DNA from: DATHGT01 sp035317605
GTDB taxonomy: Bacteria; Methylomirabilota; Methylomirabilia; Rokubacteriales; CSP1-6
Assembly (NCBI GenBank): GCA_035317605.1
Contig: DATHGT010000093.1
Coordinates: 9,269-73,268 of the forward strand
Length of the DNA stretch: 64,000 nt
Direction of reading: 5' to 3'
Shown piece after piece: positions 16,518-29,699 of the stretch. Under the pieces are notes generated by a model. It searched no databases and was not told where the DNA came from. It saw nothing but the letters and a program-made list of their open reading frames with translations. Both the position numbers and the translations under genes were made by a program. Each line of letters opens with the position of its first letter. Positions within the stretch are counted from its first letter, which is position 1.

Positions 16518-16837
16518 GCGTGGGGCGGCGGCGGGGTGACGACCACCAGCACGGTGAGCGGCCCGGCGCCATCGTTGGCGATGCCGTGGACGGCACCCGC
16601 GGGCGCCACGATGGCCTCGCCGGCCTCCAGCGTCTCGGTCTCGCCGCCGAGCACGACGCGGCCACGGCCGTCGAGCACGAAATAGATCTTGTCCTGGTCG
16701 TCGTGGGCGTGAGGCTTCTGGTCCTGGCCCGGTTCCAGGCAGTAGAGATCGAGCTGGCAACGTGAGGTGGTGGCCAGCGCGATCTTCGCCATCTTGTCCG
16801 GACGGAACTTCGCGTGCTCGCTCACACGGATCTTCAT
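16514..16837 (-). CDS. Small cupin-domain protein
   Basis: 107 residues. A single cupin barrel: motif 1 is KPHAHDDQDKIYFVLDGRG (metal-type HxH and Glu-equivalent) and motif 2 is EAIVAPAGAVHGIAND (P-x-x-x-x-H). It has no extra domain or signal peptide. It is wedged between glcF and lutA with 4-nt overlaps on both sides (ATGA and GTGA), so it is translated with both oxidase complexes. It could sense or bind a small acid, or simply be a metal-binding enzyme; no activity can be assigned. Confidence 0.85.
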   Translation of the reverse strand: MKIRVSEHAKFRPDKMAKIALATTSRCQLDLYCLEPGQDQKPHAHDDQDKIYFVLDGRGRVVLGGETETLEAGEAIVAPAGAVHGIANDGAGPLTVLVVVTPPPPHA

Positions 16838-18153
16838 GACGTGGCTCCTTTCGCCGCGCGCGCGTCGACGGCGCGCGCGAGGACTTCGACCGGGTGGAGG
16901 ACCTCCAGGTCGAGACCGCGCGCGCGGGCGCCCTTGGCGATTTGCAGCATGCAGCCCGGGTTGGCGGTCACCACCGCGCGCGCTCCCGTCTCCACGATGC
17001 GATCGAGTTTTCTTTCGAGCAGGCGGTCGGCCATCTCCGGCTCGAGCAGATTGTAGATCCCCGCGCTGCCGCAGCACAGCTCGCTCTCCGGGAGATCGAC
17101 CAGGCGCAGGCCGGGGATCCGCGCGAGCAGCGCGCGCGGCTCGCGACGAATGCGCTGGCCGTGAGCGAGGTGACAGGCGTCGTGATAGGTCGCGGTGAGA
17201 TTCAGGGGACCGAGCGGCAGGTCAGCGTCAACCAGCAGCTCGCTGACGTCGCGCGTACGGTCCGCGAACGGCACGACGTCGGGGTCGCCGGGCATCCAGT
17301 GGCCGTATTCCTTCATGGCCGAGCCGCAACCGGCGGCGTTGGTGACCACGAAGTCGACGTCGGGGGGAAAGCTCGCGGCGAGCCGGCGCGCGCGCGCCCG
17401 CATCTCGTCGAGCCGGCCCCCGTGCAGATCCAGCGCGCCGCAGCAGCCCTGGTCGCGCGGGATCACGACGTCCCACCCGGCCAGTGCCAGCAGGCGCGCG
17501 GTGTCGTGGTTGACGCGCGGATAGAGGTGCCGCTGCACGCAGCCGATCAGCAATCCCACGCGTCCGCGCGACGTCCCCCGCGCGGCCACGCGTTCGGGGA
17601 GCGGATCGGCCGCGGGGACGTCGGCCAGCAGCGCGTCCATCGCCGCGAGCCGTGGGAGGCGGCGCAGCACTCCCGAGCGGCGCACGAGCGCTTGCAGTCC
17701 CGAGCGCTGGTAGAGCCTGAGCGGCGCCAGCAGCGCGCCGAGCCGCGCGGGCTCGGGGAACACCGCGAAGATCAGCCGCGAGATCAGCTGATCGGACGGA
17801 CGTTGACGACGGAATTGCGCGCGGGTCGCTTCCAGCAGCGAGCCGAACGGCACCCCCGAGGGACACGCGCTCTCGCACGCGCGGCAGCCGAGACAGAGAT
17901 CGAGATGGCGAGCGAAGGTGTCGGTGAGAGCGAGCCGGCCCTCGGCGGCGGCGCGAATCAGGTAGAGCCGTCCCCGCGGCGAGTCCATCTCCTCGCCGAG
18001 CACGAGATAGGTCGGGCACTGCGGCAGGCAAATCCCGCAATGCACGCAGCTGCGGAGCGCGTCCAGGTCCGGGAGGTCGGGCGCCGCGAACGCCCCGGTG
18101 ACCGCGCCGACGTCGACGGGAGCTCCGGCTTCGGGGGCGACGGGGCCGCTCAT
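16834..18153 (-). CDS. glcF: Glycolate oxidase iron-sulfur subunit
   Basis: 439 residues from ATG 18153. N-terminal ferredoxin domain with two clusters: CVHCGICLPQCPTY and CLGCRACESACPSGVPFG. Two CCG domains follow: RVGLLIGCVQRHLYPRVN then DQGCCGALDLHGG, and ATYHDACHLAHGQ then SELCCGSAGIYN. This is the GlcF architecture and length. With GlcD and GlcE it oxidises glycolate (or D-lactate) to glyoxylate (or pyruvate), passing electrons to the quinone pool. Overlaps glcE (ATGA) and the cupin gene (ATGA). Confidence 0.93.
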   Translation of the reverse strand: MSGPVAPEAGAPVDVGAVTGAFAAPDLPDLDALRSCVHCGICLPQCPTYLVLGEEMDSPRGRLYLIRAAAEGRLALTDTFARHLDLCLGCRACESACPSGVPFGSLLEATRAQFRRQRPSDQLISRLIFAVFPEPARLGALLAPLRLYQRSGLQALVRRSGVLRRLPRLAAMDALLADVPAADPLPERVAARGTSRGRVGLLIGCVQRHLYPRVNHDTARLLALAGWDVVIPRDQGCCGALDLHGGRLDEMRARARRLAASFPPDVDFVVTNAAGCGSAMKEYGHWMPGDPDVVPFADRTRDVSELLVDADLPLGPLNLTATYHDACHLAHGQRIRREPRALLARIPGLRLVDLPESELCCGSAGIYNLLEPEMADRLLERKLDRIVETGARAVVTANPGCMLQIAKGARARGLDLEVLHPVEVLARAVDARAAKGATS

Positions 18154-19460
18154 ACGATGAAGCGCCCGGGGTTCAGCACGCGCTTGGGATCGAACTCGTC
18201 GCGAAGCGCGCGCATCAACGCCAGCGGCCCGGGCTCGACGGGTCCCCACGGATCGACGGCGCGGCGGACGGCGAGCGGAGCCCGGCTCACGATCACGTGT
18301 CCGGCCAGCTCCGCGACCGCGCCGCGCAGGCGCTCGACGAGAGGCACGGCCATCGGCACCGCGGTCTCCGGCAGGAGGACGTCGAGCGTTCCCAGCGCCG
18401 CGCATCCGGCGATGACCGCGCGCTCGCCGGGGACGAGATCGGTCAGCGCGCGCTCCACCGCGCTCACGGTGGCGGCGAGCCGGCTGGGCGGCGTCGAGAC
18501 GTGGAGCGCCAGCACGCGACCGGCGTCGCTCCGCATCGTGGCGTAGGCCTCCCAGAACGACGACGACGCCGGCTCCGCCTTGCCGCCCGCGGTCCGGGCC
18601 AGCGCTTCGATGGTCGCGAGCTGGTCGCGCACCGCGTCCTCCACCGATCCCACAGAGATCGCGATCGCCGCGGGAGCGTGACCGTTCATATCGAGGCGGC
18701 CGAGCGCCGCGCCGTTCACGAACTCGACGCGGTTGGGCTCGAGGCTGGAATCGAGGACGCGGGCGACGAAGGCGGCCGCGGCCTCCGTCGAGTCGAACGT
18801 CGAGATTCGCGTCCCCTCGGCTTCCGGCCGCGGATGCAGGCGCAGGGTCAGCTCGCAGAGGATCCCGAGCGTCCCCAGCGATCCCACCATCAGCTTCGGC
18901 ACGTCGTAGCCGGTGACCGACTTCACCACCCGCGCGCCGCCCCACGTCACCACGCCGTCGGGCTGGACGAACCTGACGCCGAGGAGGAAATCGCGCAGGG
19001 TGCCGTAGCGCGCGCGGAGCGGACCGTGAGCGTTGGTGGCGGCGAGGCCGCCGAGCGTCCGGCCGGCGACGGCGGGCGGATCGACGGGCAGCCACTGGCG
19101 CCGCGGGGCCAGGCGCGCGGCCAGCGCGCCCGCGGTGAGACCAGCCTCGACGCTCGCGGTCAGATCGTCGGGGTTGTCCTCGACGACGCGATTCAGGCCC
19201 GTGAGATCGAGCACGAGGTCGACGCGATCGGACGGACGACCTGATGCGAGCGCGCTGCCGCTGCCCCGCGGCACCACGGCCAGCGATTCTTGCCACGCCA
19301 GCGAGAGGATGGCCGAGACCTGCTCGATCGTGGACGCGCGGATCAGCCAGCGCGGCGTGATCCCGTCGACGGCGGCCGCGGCGAGAAGGGTAGGATCGTC
19401 CACGACGTGGTCGTTGCGCACGATCCTCGCCAGCTCGTCGACGATCGCGCGCGAGGACAC
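18150..19460 (-). CDS. glcE: Glycolate oxidase FAD-binding subunit GlcE
   Basis: 436 residues from GTG 19460. FAD-binding type 4 (PCMH) domain: VVPRGSGSALASG, ASVEAGLTAGALAARLAP, GRTLGGLAATNAHGPLRARYGTLRDFLLG split over two helices, and VVKSVTGYDVPKLMVGSLGTLG. The C-terminal substrate-cap domain is followed by a closing DPKRVLNPGRF. It is slightly longer than E. coli GlcE but the domain order is the same. The spacing to glcD is 8 nt, so coupling is likely. Confidence 0.9.
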   Translation of the reverse strand: MSSRAIVDELARIVRNDHVVDDPTLLAAAAVDGITPRWLIRASTIEQVSAILSLAWQESLAVVPRGSGSALASGRPSDRVDLVLDLTGLNRVVEDNPDDLTASVEAGLTAGALAARLAPRRQWLPVDPPAVAGRTLGGLAATNAHGPLRARYGTLRDFLLGVRFVQPDGVVTWGGARVVKSVTGYDVPKLMVGSLGTLGILCELTLRLHPRPEAEGTRISTFDSTEAAAAFVARVLDSSLEPNRVEFVNGAALGRLDMNGHAPAAIAISVGSVEDAVRDQLATIEALARTAGGKAEPASSSFWEAYATMRSDAGRVLALHVSTPPSRLAATVSAVERALTDLVPGERAVIAGCAALGTLDVLLPETAVPMAVPLVERLRGAVAELAGHVIVSRAPLAVRRAVDPWGPVEPGPLALMRALRDEFDPKRVLNPGRFIV

Positions 19461-19468
19461 GGCGGGAC

Positions 19469-20914
19469 TCAGATCCAGGCGCCCGCGGCCAGCGCCGGGC
19501 GCGGCGGGCGGAATCCTTCGCCGCAGGCCGGGTGCGACGGCAGGAGCTTCCCCGGATTCATGATCCCGTCGGGATCGAAGACGCGGCGCAGACGGTACAT
19601 GAAGTCCAGGTCGGCCTCGGCGTACTGCATGGTCAGGTTCTTGACCTTGTCGACGCCGACGCCGTGCTCGCCGGTCACGCTGCCGCCGAGCGCGATGCAG
19701 GCCGTCAGCAGCTCCTCGTTGGCGTGGACCGCGCGCTCCAGCTCGCCCGGCTTCCGCTCGTCGTACATGATCAGCGGGTGCAGGTTGCCGTCACCGGCGT
19801 GGAAGACGTTGGCGAAGACCAGGCGATGGCGGGCGGCGATCGCCTGCATCTCGCGCATGATGGCGGGCAGCTTCGAGCGCGGCACGACCGCGTCCTGCAA
19901 GAGCCAGTTGGGCGTGAGGCGGCCGACCGCGCCCGCCGCCTCCTTGCGGCCCTTCCACAGGAGCGCGCGCTCCGCGTCGTCGCGCGCCACCCGCACCTCC
20001 AGCGCGCGGCGGGCGCGGCACATCCCGGCGCACCGCTCGGCCTGGACTTCGACTTCCGCCCGCGGGCCATCGAGCTCGATGAGGAGCACCGCGTCGGCGC
20101 CGGGCGGATAGCCGGCGCCGGTGCCGGCGTTGATGGCCTTGATGATGACGCCGTCGAGCATCTCGAGGGCGGCCGGGATGATTCCGGCCGCGATGATCGC
20201 CGACACGGTCTCCGACGCCTCGTCGATGGTCGGGAACGAAGCGAGCAGGGTCTTCACCGCCTCGGGCGCGTGCAGCAACCGAACGGTGATCGCGGTCACC
20301 AGCCCGAACGTGCCCTCGGCGCCGACGGCGGCGCCGGTGAGGTCGTAGCCCGGGCGGTCGGCGGCCTTGCCCCCGACGCGGATCAGCTCGCCCGACCCGG
20401 TGACGAGCTCCAGGCCGAGGACGTGGTTGGTGGTGATCCCGTGCTTGAGGCAGTGCGGCCCGCCCGCGTTGGTGCCGACGTTGCCCCCGATCGACGACAC
20501 CATCTGGCTCGACGGATCGGGCGCGAAGAACCAGCCGCGCTCGCGCACCGCGTTGGTCAGCCAGAGATTGATGAGCCCGGGCTCCACGGTCGCGCACCGG
20601 TTGTGAAGATCGACCTCGAGGATCGACGTCATCCGCGTCGTCGACACCATCACGCCGCCGTGCGCGGCCATGGCCCCGCCGATCAACCCCGTGCCCGATC
20701 CCCGCGGCACGATCGGAATCTTCTCGCGTCGACAGAGGCGCACGACGGCCTGCACCTGGTCCGCGGACGTCGGGAGCGCCACCGCGTCGGGCATGCCCTT
20801 GTAGAACGTGTGCATGTCGCACTCGTACACGAGCCGGCCCTCGAGCGATACGACGAGTCCGTCGGCGCCGAGAATGCTTCGAAGCTCGGAGAGGAGAGCG
20901 GTGGTCAGCGACAT
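19469..20914 (-). CDS. glcD: Glycolate oxidase subunit GlcD (FAD-linked oxidase)
   Basis: 481 residues. FAD-binding type 4 domain with PIVPRGSGTGLIGGAMA, VEPGLINLWLTNAV, IGGNVGTNAGGPHCLKHG (residues about 140-157) and GYDLTGAAVGAEGTFG. The FAD-oxidase C-terminal domain follows with the metal-site-like FHAGDGNLHPLI, GGSVTGEHGVG and the closing DPDGIMNPGKLL. This is the catalytic subunit that oxidises 2-hydroxyacids. D-lactate dehydrogenases share the fold, so glycolate is the favoured but not proven substrate. First gene of glcDEF, 54 bp after korB. Confidence 0.93.
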   Translation of the reverse strand: MSLTTALLSELRSILGADGLVVSLEGRLVYECDMHTFYKGMPDAVALPTSADQVQAVVRLCRREKIPIVPRGSGTGLIGGAMAAHGGVMVSTTRMTSILEVDLHNRCATVEPGLINLWLTNAVRERGWFFAPDPSSQMVSSIGGNVGTNAGGPHCLKHGITTNHVLGLELVTGSGELIRVGGKAADRPGYDLTGAAVGAEGTFGLVTAITVRLLHAPEAVKTLLASFPTIDEASETVSAIIAAGIIPAALEMLDGVIIKAINAGTGAGYPPGADAVLLIELDGPRAEVEVQAERCAGMCRARRALEVRVARDDAERALLWKGRKEAAGAVGRLTPNWLLQDAVVPRSKLPAIMREMQAIAARHRLVFANVFHAGDGNLHPLIMYDERKPGELERAVHANEELLTACIALGGSVTGEHGVGVDKVKNLTMQYAEADLDFMYRLRRVFDPDGIMNPGKLLPSHPACGEGFRPPRPALAAGAWI

Positions 20915-20968
20915 GCTGGTCAGAAGACTACCGCAGGAGAAAACACGCCGTCAGGCGCGTGACGACCG

Positions 20969-22015
20969 TCAGCTTGCCTCCGCGGAGATCTTCCAGGTGT
21001 CGCCGGAGGTCAGCAGCTTGGCGATCTCGCCGGGGCCGCGCTCGGAGATCGCGCGACGCTCCTGGTCGAGCAGGATGTCCTCGTAGACCGGCGCGTCGAC
21101 GGCGGAGAAGACGCCGGTGGGAACCGGAAAGTCCGGCGTCCACAGGTCGGCGAGCATCTTGGCCGTGTTGACGTTGGCCTCGTCGTGCACCCACAGGGCG
21201 CTCTCGGGGACGTCCTTGGCGGGCATCACCTTCGGAGTCACGCCGTCCATCACGACCGCGCGCCGATCGTCCGGCGGGCCAAAGAGCAGCGGCTTGCCGT
21301 GCTGGAGTCGCAGCTCGTGAGCGAGCTTGGACTCCTTCTCGTACACCACGTTCCAGACCTTGTCGTTGTACACGTTGCAGTTCTGGAGGATCTCGAGGAA
21401 CGCGGTGCCCTTGTGGTTGGCGGCCCGCTTGAGTATCTCCTCCATGTGACGCACGTCGCGGTCGATCGTGCGCCCCACGAACGTGGCGCCGCAGCCCAGC
21501 GCGAAGGCGAGCGGGTTGATGGGCCGGTCCGCCGAGCCGAGGGGCGTCGACTTGGTGACCTTGCCCAGCTCGCTGGTCGGCGAGTACTGGCCTTTGGTGA
21601 GGCCGTAGATCCGGTTGTTGAAGAGCAGGATCGTCAGGTTCACGTTGCGACGGAGGATGTGCAGCATGTGGTTGCCGCCGATCGACAGCCCGTCGCCGTC
21701 GCCGGTGACCACGAAGACTTTCAGGTCCGGCCGGGCCACCCGCAGCCCGGTCGCGATGGCCGGGGCCCGGCCGTGGATCGTGTGGAACCCGTACGTGTTC
21801 ATGTAGTAGGGGAACCGGCTCGAGCAGCCGATCCCGGAGATGAACACGATGTCTTCCTTGGGGATGCCGAGGTCCGGCATGGTCTTCTGCACGGCGGCCA
21901 GGATCGCGTAGTCGCCACAGCCCGGGCACCAGCGGACGTCCTGGTCGGATTCGAAATCCTTCTTGGTGTACTTCGGCGTCGGTGCCGCCGCCGCGCCCGC
22001 TTCTGTCGCGCTCAT
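20969..22015 (-). CDS. korB: 2-oxoacid:ferredoxin oxidoreductase, beta (TPP-binding) subunit
   Basis: 348 residues. The N-terminal DVRWCPGCGDYAIL carries the CxxC of the beta subunit. The TPP/Mg motif is FVVTGDGDGLSIGGNH followed by LLFNNRIYGLTKGQYSPTS, typical of 2-oxoglutarate- and 2-oxoacid-ferredoxin oxidoreductases (KorB/OforB). It has no 4Fe-4S ferredoxin domain of its own. It pairs with the upstream KorA; the 4-nt overlap (ATGA) supports stoichiometric translation. Reaction: 2-oxoacid + CoA + oxidised ferredoxin to acyl-CoA + CO2 + reduced ferredoxin. 2-Oxoglutarate is the likeliest substrate. Confidence 0.92.
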   Translation of the reverse strand: MSATEAGAAAAPTPKYTKKDFESDQDVRWCPGCGDYAILAAVQKTMPDLGIPKEDIVFISGIGCSSRFPYYMNTYGFHTIHGRAPAIATGLRVARPDLKVFVVTGDGDGLSIGGNHMLHILRRNVNLTILLFNNRIYGLTKGQYSPTSELGKVTKSTPLGSADRPINPLAFALGCGATFVGRTIDRDVRHMEEILKRAANHKGTAFLEILQNCNVYNDKVWNVVYEKESKLAHELRLQHGKPLLFGPPDDRRAVVMDGVTPKVMPAKDVPESALWVHDEANVNTAKMLADLWTPDFPVPTGVFSAVDAPVYEDILLDQERRAISERGPGEIAKLLTSGDTWKISAEAS

Positions 22016-23883
22016 GCTCTCCCTCCCAGCAGCTGATCGATGGCCTCGCGGATCTCGTCAGAGGCCAGCGGCAGACCACGCACCCGATTGAATCCCACGG
22101 CGTCGACGAGATACTCGGCGCGCAGCACGCGCACGAGCTGGCCGAGGTTGATCTCCGGCACCAGCACCTTGCGGTACTCGCGCAGGATGTGGCCGAGGTC
22201 CGGCGGCAGCGGGTTGAGGTGACGCAGGTGGATCGAGGCCACCGACTTGCCCTCGGCCTGCGCCTGCTCGACCGCGGCGGTGATCGATCCGTACGTGCCG
22301 CCCCACCCGACGACCAGCAAGTCGCCGGTGGCGGGGCCGTTGATGGACGTCGGCGGGATCTCCTGCGCCACTCGCCGGACTTTCTCCGCGCGCGTCCGGA
22401 CCATGTGATCGTGATTCTCCGCGTCGTAGGAGATGTTGCCGGTCACGTCCTGCTTCTCGAGGCCGCCGATGCGGTGCTCGAGCCCCGGCGTGCCCGGACG
22501 CACCCACGGGCGCGCCAGCGTGGCGGGATCGCGCAGGTACGGGAAGAATCCCTCGCGCTCCGTTCGATAGTTGATCTCGATCGGCGGCAGCGTGGCCGGG
22601 TCGGGAATGAGCCAGGGCTCCGAGCCGTTGGCCAGGAAGCCGTCGCTGAGCACGATCACCGGCACCATGTACTTGGCCGCAATGCGCACGGCTTCGTAGG
22701 CGATGTAGAAGCAATCGCCCGGCGTCGCCGGCGCAATCACCACGACAGGCGATTCGCTGTTGCGCCCGTAGAGCGCTTGCATGAGATCGGCCTGCTCGGT
22801 CTTGGTCGGCATGCCGGTCGACGGTCCCGCGCGCTGGATGTTGAAGATCACGAGCGGCAGCTCCGCCGTGACCGCGAGACCGATCCCTTCACCCTTGAGC
22901 GCGATGCCGGGACCGCTGGAGCCGGTGACGCCGATGGCGCCGCCGAACGCGGCGCCGATCGCCGCGGTGACCGCGGCGATCTCGTCCTCGGCCTGGATCG
23001 TCCGGATCCTGAAGCGCTTGTGGATGGCCAGCTCCTCGAGCACGCTGCTGGCCGGCGTGATCGGGTACGCGCCGTACACGACCGGCACCTTCGAGCGCTC
23101 GGCCGCCGCGAGGAGGCCCCAGGCCAGCGCGCGGTTGCCGGTCATCGCCCGGTAGAGACCGGGCGGCATCTCCGCGGGCTCCACCGTGTAGTGCTCGGCG
23201 AAGATCTCGGCGGTCTCGCCGAACGCGTGGCCGGCCTTGAGCACGCGCGTGTTGGCCTCGGCGTACGCGGGATTCTTGGCGAATCGCTTGCCGATCCACT
23301 CGAGCGTGGGCTCGAGCGGGCGCGTGTAGATCCAGGACACGACGCCCAGCGCGAAGAAGTTCTTGGTCCGGTCCTTTTCCTTGGTGTCGAGCGCGAGGTC
23401 CTTGATGGCCTCGAGGGTGAGCCCGGTCATGTCCACCTTGTGCAGACGGTAGCGTTCGGCGAGCGTCGCGTCGTCGAGCGGGTTGCTGGGGTACCCGGCC
23501 TTGTCGAGGTTGCGCTTGTCGAAGGCTGACGTGTTGACGATCAGGAGCCCACCGGTCTTGAGGTCGCGGAGGTGCACCTTGAGCGCGGCGGGGTTCATGG
23601 CCACCAGGCAATCGAGCCGATCGCCCGGCGTGTAGACGCGCTGGCTGCCGAACTGGAGCTGGAAGCTCGAGACGCCGAAGAGCGTCCCCGCCGGTGCGCG
23701 AATCTCGGCGGGAAAGTTCGGTAGGGTCGCGATATCGTTGCCGGCCCACGCGGACTCGGTGGTGAACTGCTCACCGGTCAGCTGCATGCCGTCCCCGGAG
23801 TCGCCGGCGAACCGAATCACCGCGCGCTCCAGGCCCTTGCGAATCTTTCCGACACCCGCCGCGGGCGCCGCCGTCTCGCTCAT
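22012..23883 (-). CDS. korA: 2-oxoacid:ferredoxin oxidoreductase, fused gamma-alpha subunit
   Basis: 623 residues. Residues about 15-195 form the gamma domain (RFAGDSGDGMQLTGEQF, then FPAEIRAPAGTLFGVSSFQL). The remainder is the alpha pyrimidine-binding domain (VYGAYPITPASSVLEELA, QAEDEIAAVTAAIGAAFGG, TGSSGPGIALKGEGIGLA, RAGPSTGMPTKTEQADL) and a transketolase-C-like domain ending in RHLNPLPPDLG. The gamma-alpha fusion is the usual KorA layout in aerobic and microaerophilic bacteria. With KorB it would feed reduced ferredoxin, possibly to glutamate synthase or respiratory carriers. Confidence 0.93.
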   Translation of the reverse strand: MSETAAPAAGVGKIRKGLERAVIRFAGDSGDGMQLTGEQFTTESAWAGNDIATLPNFPAEIRAPAGTLFGVSSFQLQFGSQRVYTPGDRLDCLVAMNPAALKVHLRDLKTGGLLIVNTSAFDKRNLDKAGYPSNPLDDATLAERYRLHKVDMTGLTLEAIKDLALDTKEKDRTKNFFALGVVSWIYTRPLEPTLEWIGKRFAKNPAYAEANTRVLKAGHAFGETAEIFAEHYTVEPAEMPPGLYRAMTGNRALAWGLLAAAERSKVPVVYGAYPITPASSVLEELAIHKRFRIRTIQAEDEIAAVTAAIGAAFGGAIGVTGSSGPGIALKGEGIGLAVTAELPLVIFNIQRAGPSTGMPTKTEQADLMQALYGRNSESPVVVIAPATPGDCFYIAYEAVRIAAKYMVPVIVLSDGFLANGSEPWLIPDPATLPPIEINYRTEREGFFPYLRDPATLARPWVRPGTPGLEHRIGGLEKQDVTGNISYDAENHDHMVRTRAEKVRRVAQEIPPTSINGPATGDLLVVGWGGTYGSITAAVEQAQAEGKSVASIHLRHLNPLPPDLGHILREYRKVLVPEINLGQLVRVLRAEYLVDAVGFNRVRGLPLASDEIREAIDQLLGGRA

Positions 23884-24031
23884 CGATGCTCCTCCCGTGT
23901 TCGCGCACGCTCCCCGCGATCCGGGTTCGCAGGGGATCGCCGAGGGGCCTCGGCGAACAGATCCATGCTATCGGACCGCCGAGCGCAGGGCAAGACTTAT
24001 TGCGTGGTTAGACCGCTCCCGGCGCGTGCGC

Positions 24032-24958
24032 TCAGCCGAGACCGGCGACTCCCCGATTGGCCACGGGCTGGCGGCCGACGTCGGGCTCCTGGAGCAGCTG
24101 GATGAAGCGATTGACCGCGGCGGAGAGCGCCTTCTGGCGCCGGTGGATGATGCCGACCGGGCGAACGAGATCGGGCAGAGCGAACGGCACGGCCACGAGC
24201 GTGCGTATTCCGACTTCCTTCTCCACGGTATGGCGGGGCAAGAGGCTCACCCCGGCCCCGATCATGATCGCCTGCTTGATGGTCTCGATGTTGTCGAACG
24301 CCATCGTGATGTTGAGCTTGACGTTGCGCTGGCGGAGCGCGCGGTCGATGGCCTTGCGGATGGTCAGCCCCGCGTCGAAGGCCACGAACGGCTCGCCGCC
24401 GAGATCCGCGGGCGCCACCGCGCGCCGGCGCGCCAGCCGATGCCCGGGATGGCAGACGAACGCCATCGGCTCCGAGCGTAGCGGAATGATCGACAGCGCC
24501 CGATCCGGAGGCGGGTACGACATGATGCCCACGTCGGCCTCGTCGTTCAGGACCGCCTCCACGACCTTGTGCGGGTGCAGGCACTCGAGCTGGACCCTCA
24601 CCTTCGGATGCAGCGACATGAACCGCTGGAGGTGGTGGCTCATGTCGTGAAGCCCGACCGAGTAGATCGCGGCCACCCGCACGGTGCCGTCGACCTGCGC
24701 CTTGACGCCCGCGATCCCCGCCTTGGCCTTCTCCCACGACTCGAGCATCTCGCGCGAGGCGGTGTAGAAGCTCTGGCCCGCGGGGGTGACCGCGAAGGGC
24801 CGGCGGGTCCGGTCGATCAGCGTGACCCCCACCTCACGCTCGAGCTGCTGGACGGCCTGGCTGGCCGCGGACTGCGAGACGTGGCTCAGCTCGGCGCCGC
24901 GCGAGAAGCTCCGGAGGCGGACGACGTCGCAGTAGAGCCGGAGGGTTTCGAGGTGCAC
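24032..24958 (-). CDS. LysR-family transcriptional regulator
   Basis: 308 residues from GTG 24958. N-terminal winged HTH: LRLYCDVVRLRSFSRGAELSH split with the recognition segment SQSAASQAVQQLEREVG and DRTRRPFAVTPAGQ. The periplasmic-binding-like effector domain (residues about 90-295) has the pattern VRVAAIYSVG, ADVGIMSYPP, GAGVSLLPRHTV. It is a CysB/CbbR-type regulator of unknown ligand. It is divergent from gltB with 139 bp between the starts, and korA lies downstream on its own strand, so control of gltBD (as GltC does in Bacillus) or of korAB is plausible but inferred. Confidence 0.9.
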   Translation of the reverse strand: MHLETLRLYCDVVRLRSFSRGAELSHVSQSAASQAVQQLEREVGVTLIDRTRRPFAVTPAGQSFYTASREMLESWEKAKAGIAGVKAQVDGTVRVAAIYSVGLHDMSHHLQRFMSLHPKVRVQLECLHPHKVVEAVLNDEADVGIMSYPPPDRALSIIPLRSEPMAFVCHPGHRLARRRAVAPADLGGEPFVAFDAGLTIRKAIDRALRQRNVKLNITMAFDNIETIKQAIMIGAGVSLLPRHTVEKEVGIRTLVAVPFALPDLVRPVGIIHRRQKALSAAVNRFIQLLQEPDVGRQPVANRGVAGLG

Positions 24959-25097
24959 GGGACGATCCTACAGCATCAGTATTCCTTATACAGACAATTC
25001 TGTTTTCCGGCAGTGACTAATGCTCATGACTCCGGTAGTATCGTGCAACTATTCACAAAGCGGACAGCCGACGCAGATACACCAGAAGGGGAAGGCG
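24959..25097. promoter_or_regulatory. Divergent LysR/gltB control region
   Basis: 139 bp, clearly more AT-rich than the flanking genes. For gltB a weak sigma70-like promoter can be placed: GTGACT at 25013-25018, a 17-bp spacer and TAGTAT at 25036-25041. An AAGGGGA ribosome site precedes ATG 25098. AT-rich stretches around 24977-25005 contain several T-N11-A spacings typical of LysR operators, but none is a clear perfect dyad. Positions are proposals only. Confidence 0.35.

Positions 25098-29691
<4,594 letters not shown>

Positions 29692-29699
<8 letters not shown>

Noticed and set aside
14377..16665. 762-residue version of LutB
   Set aside because: The first 290 residues are lutA read out of frame; the ATG at 15786 with the ATGA overlap gives a normal LutB.
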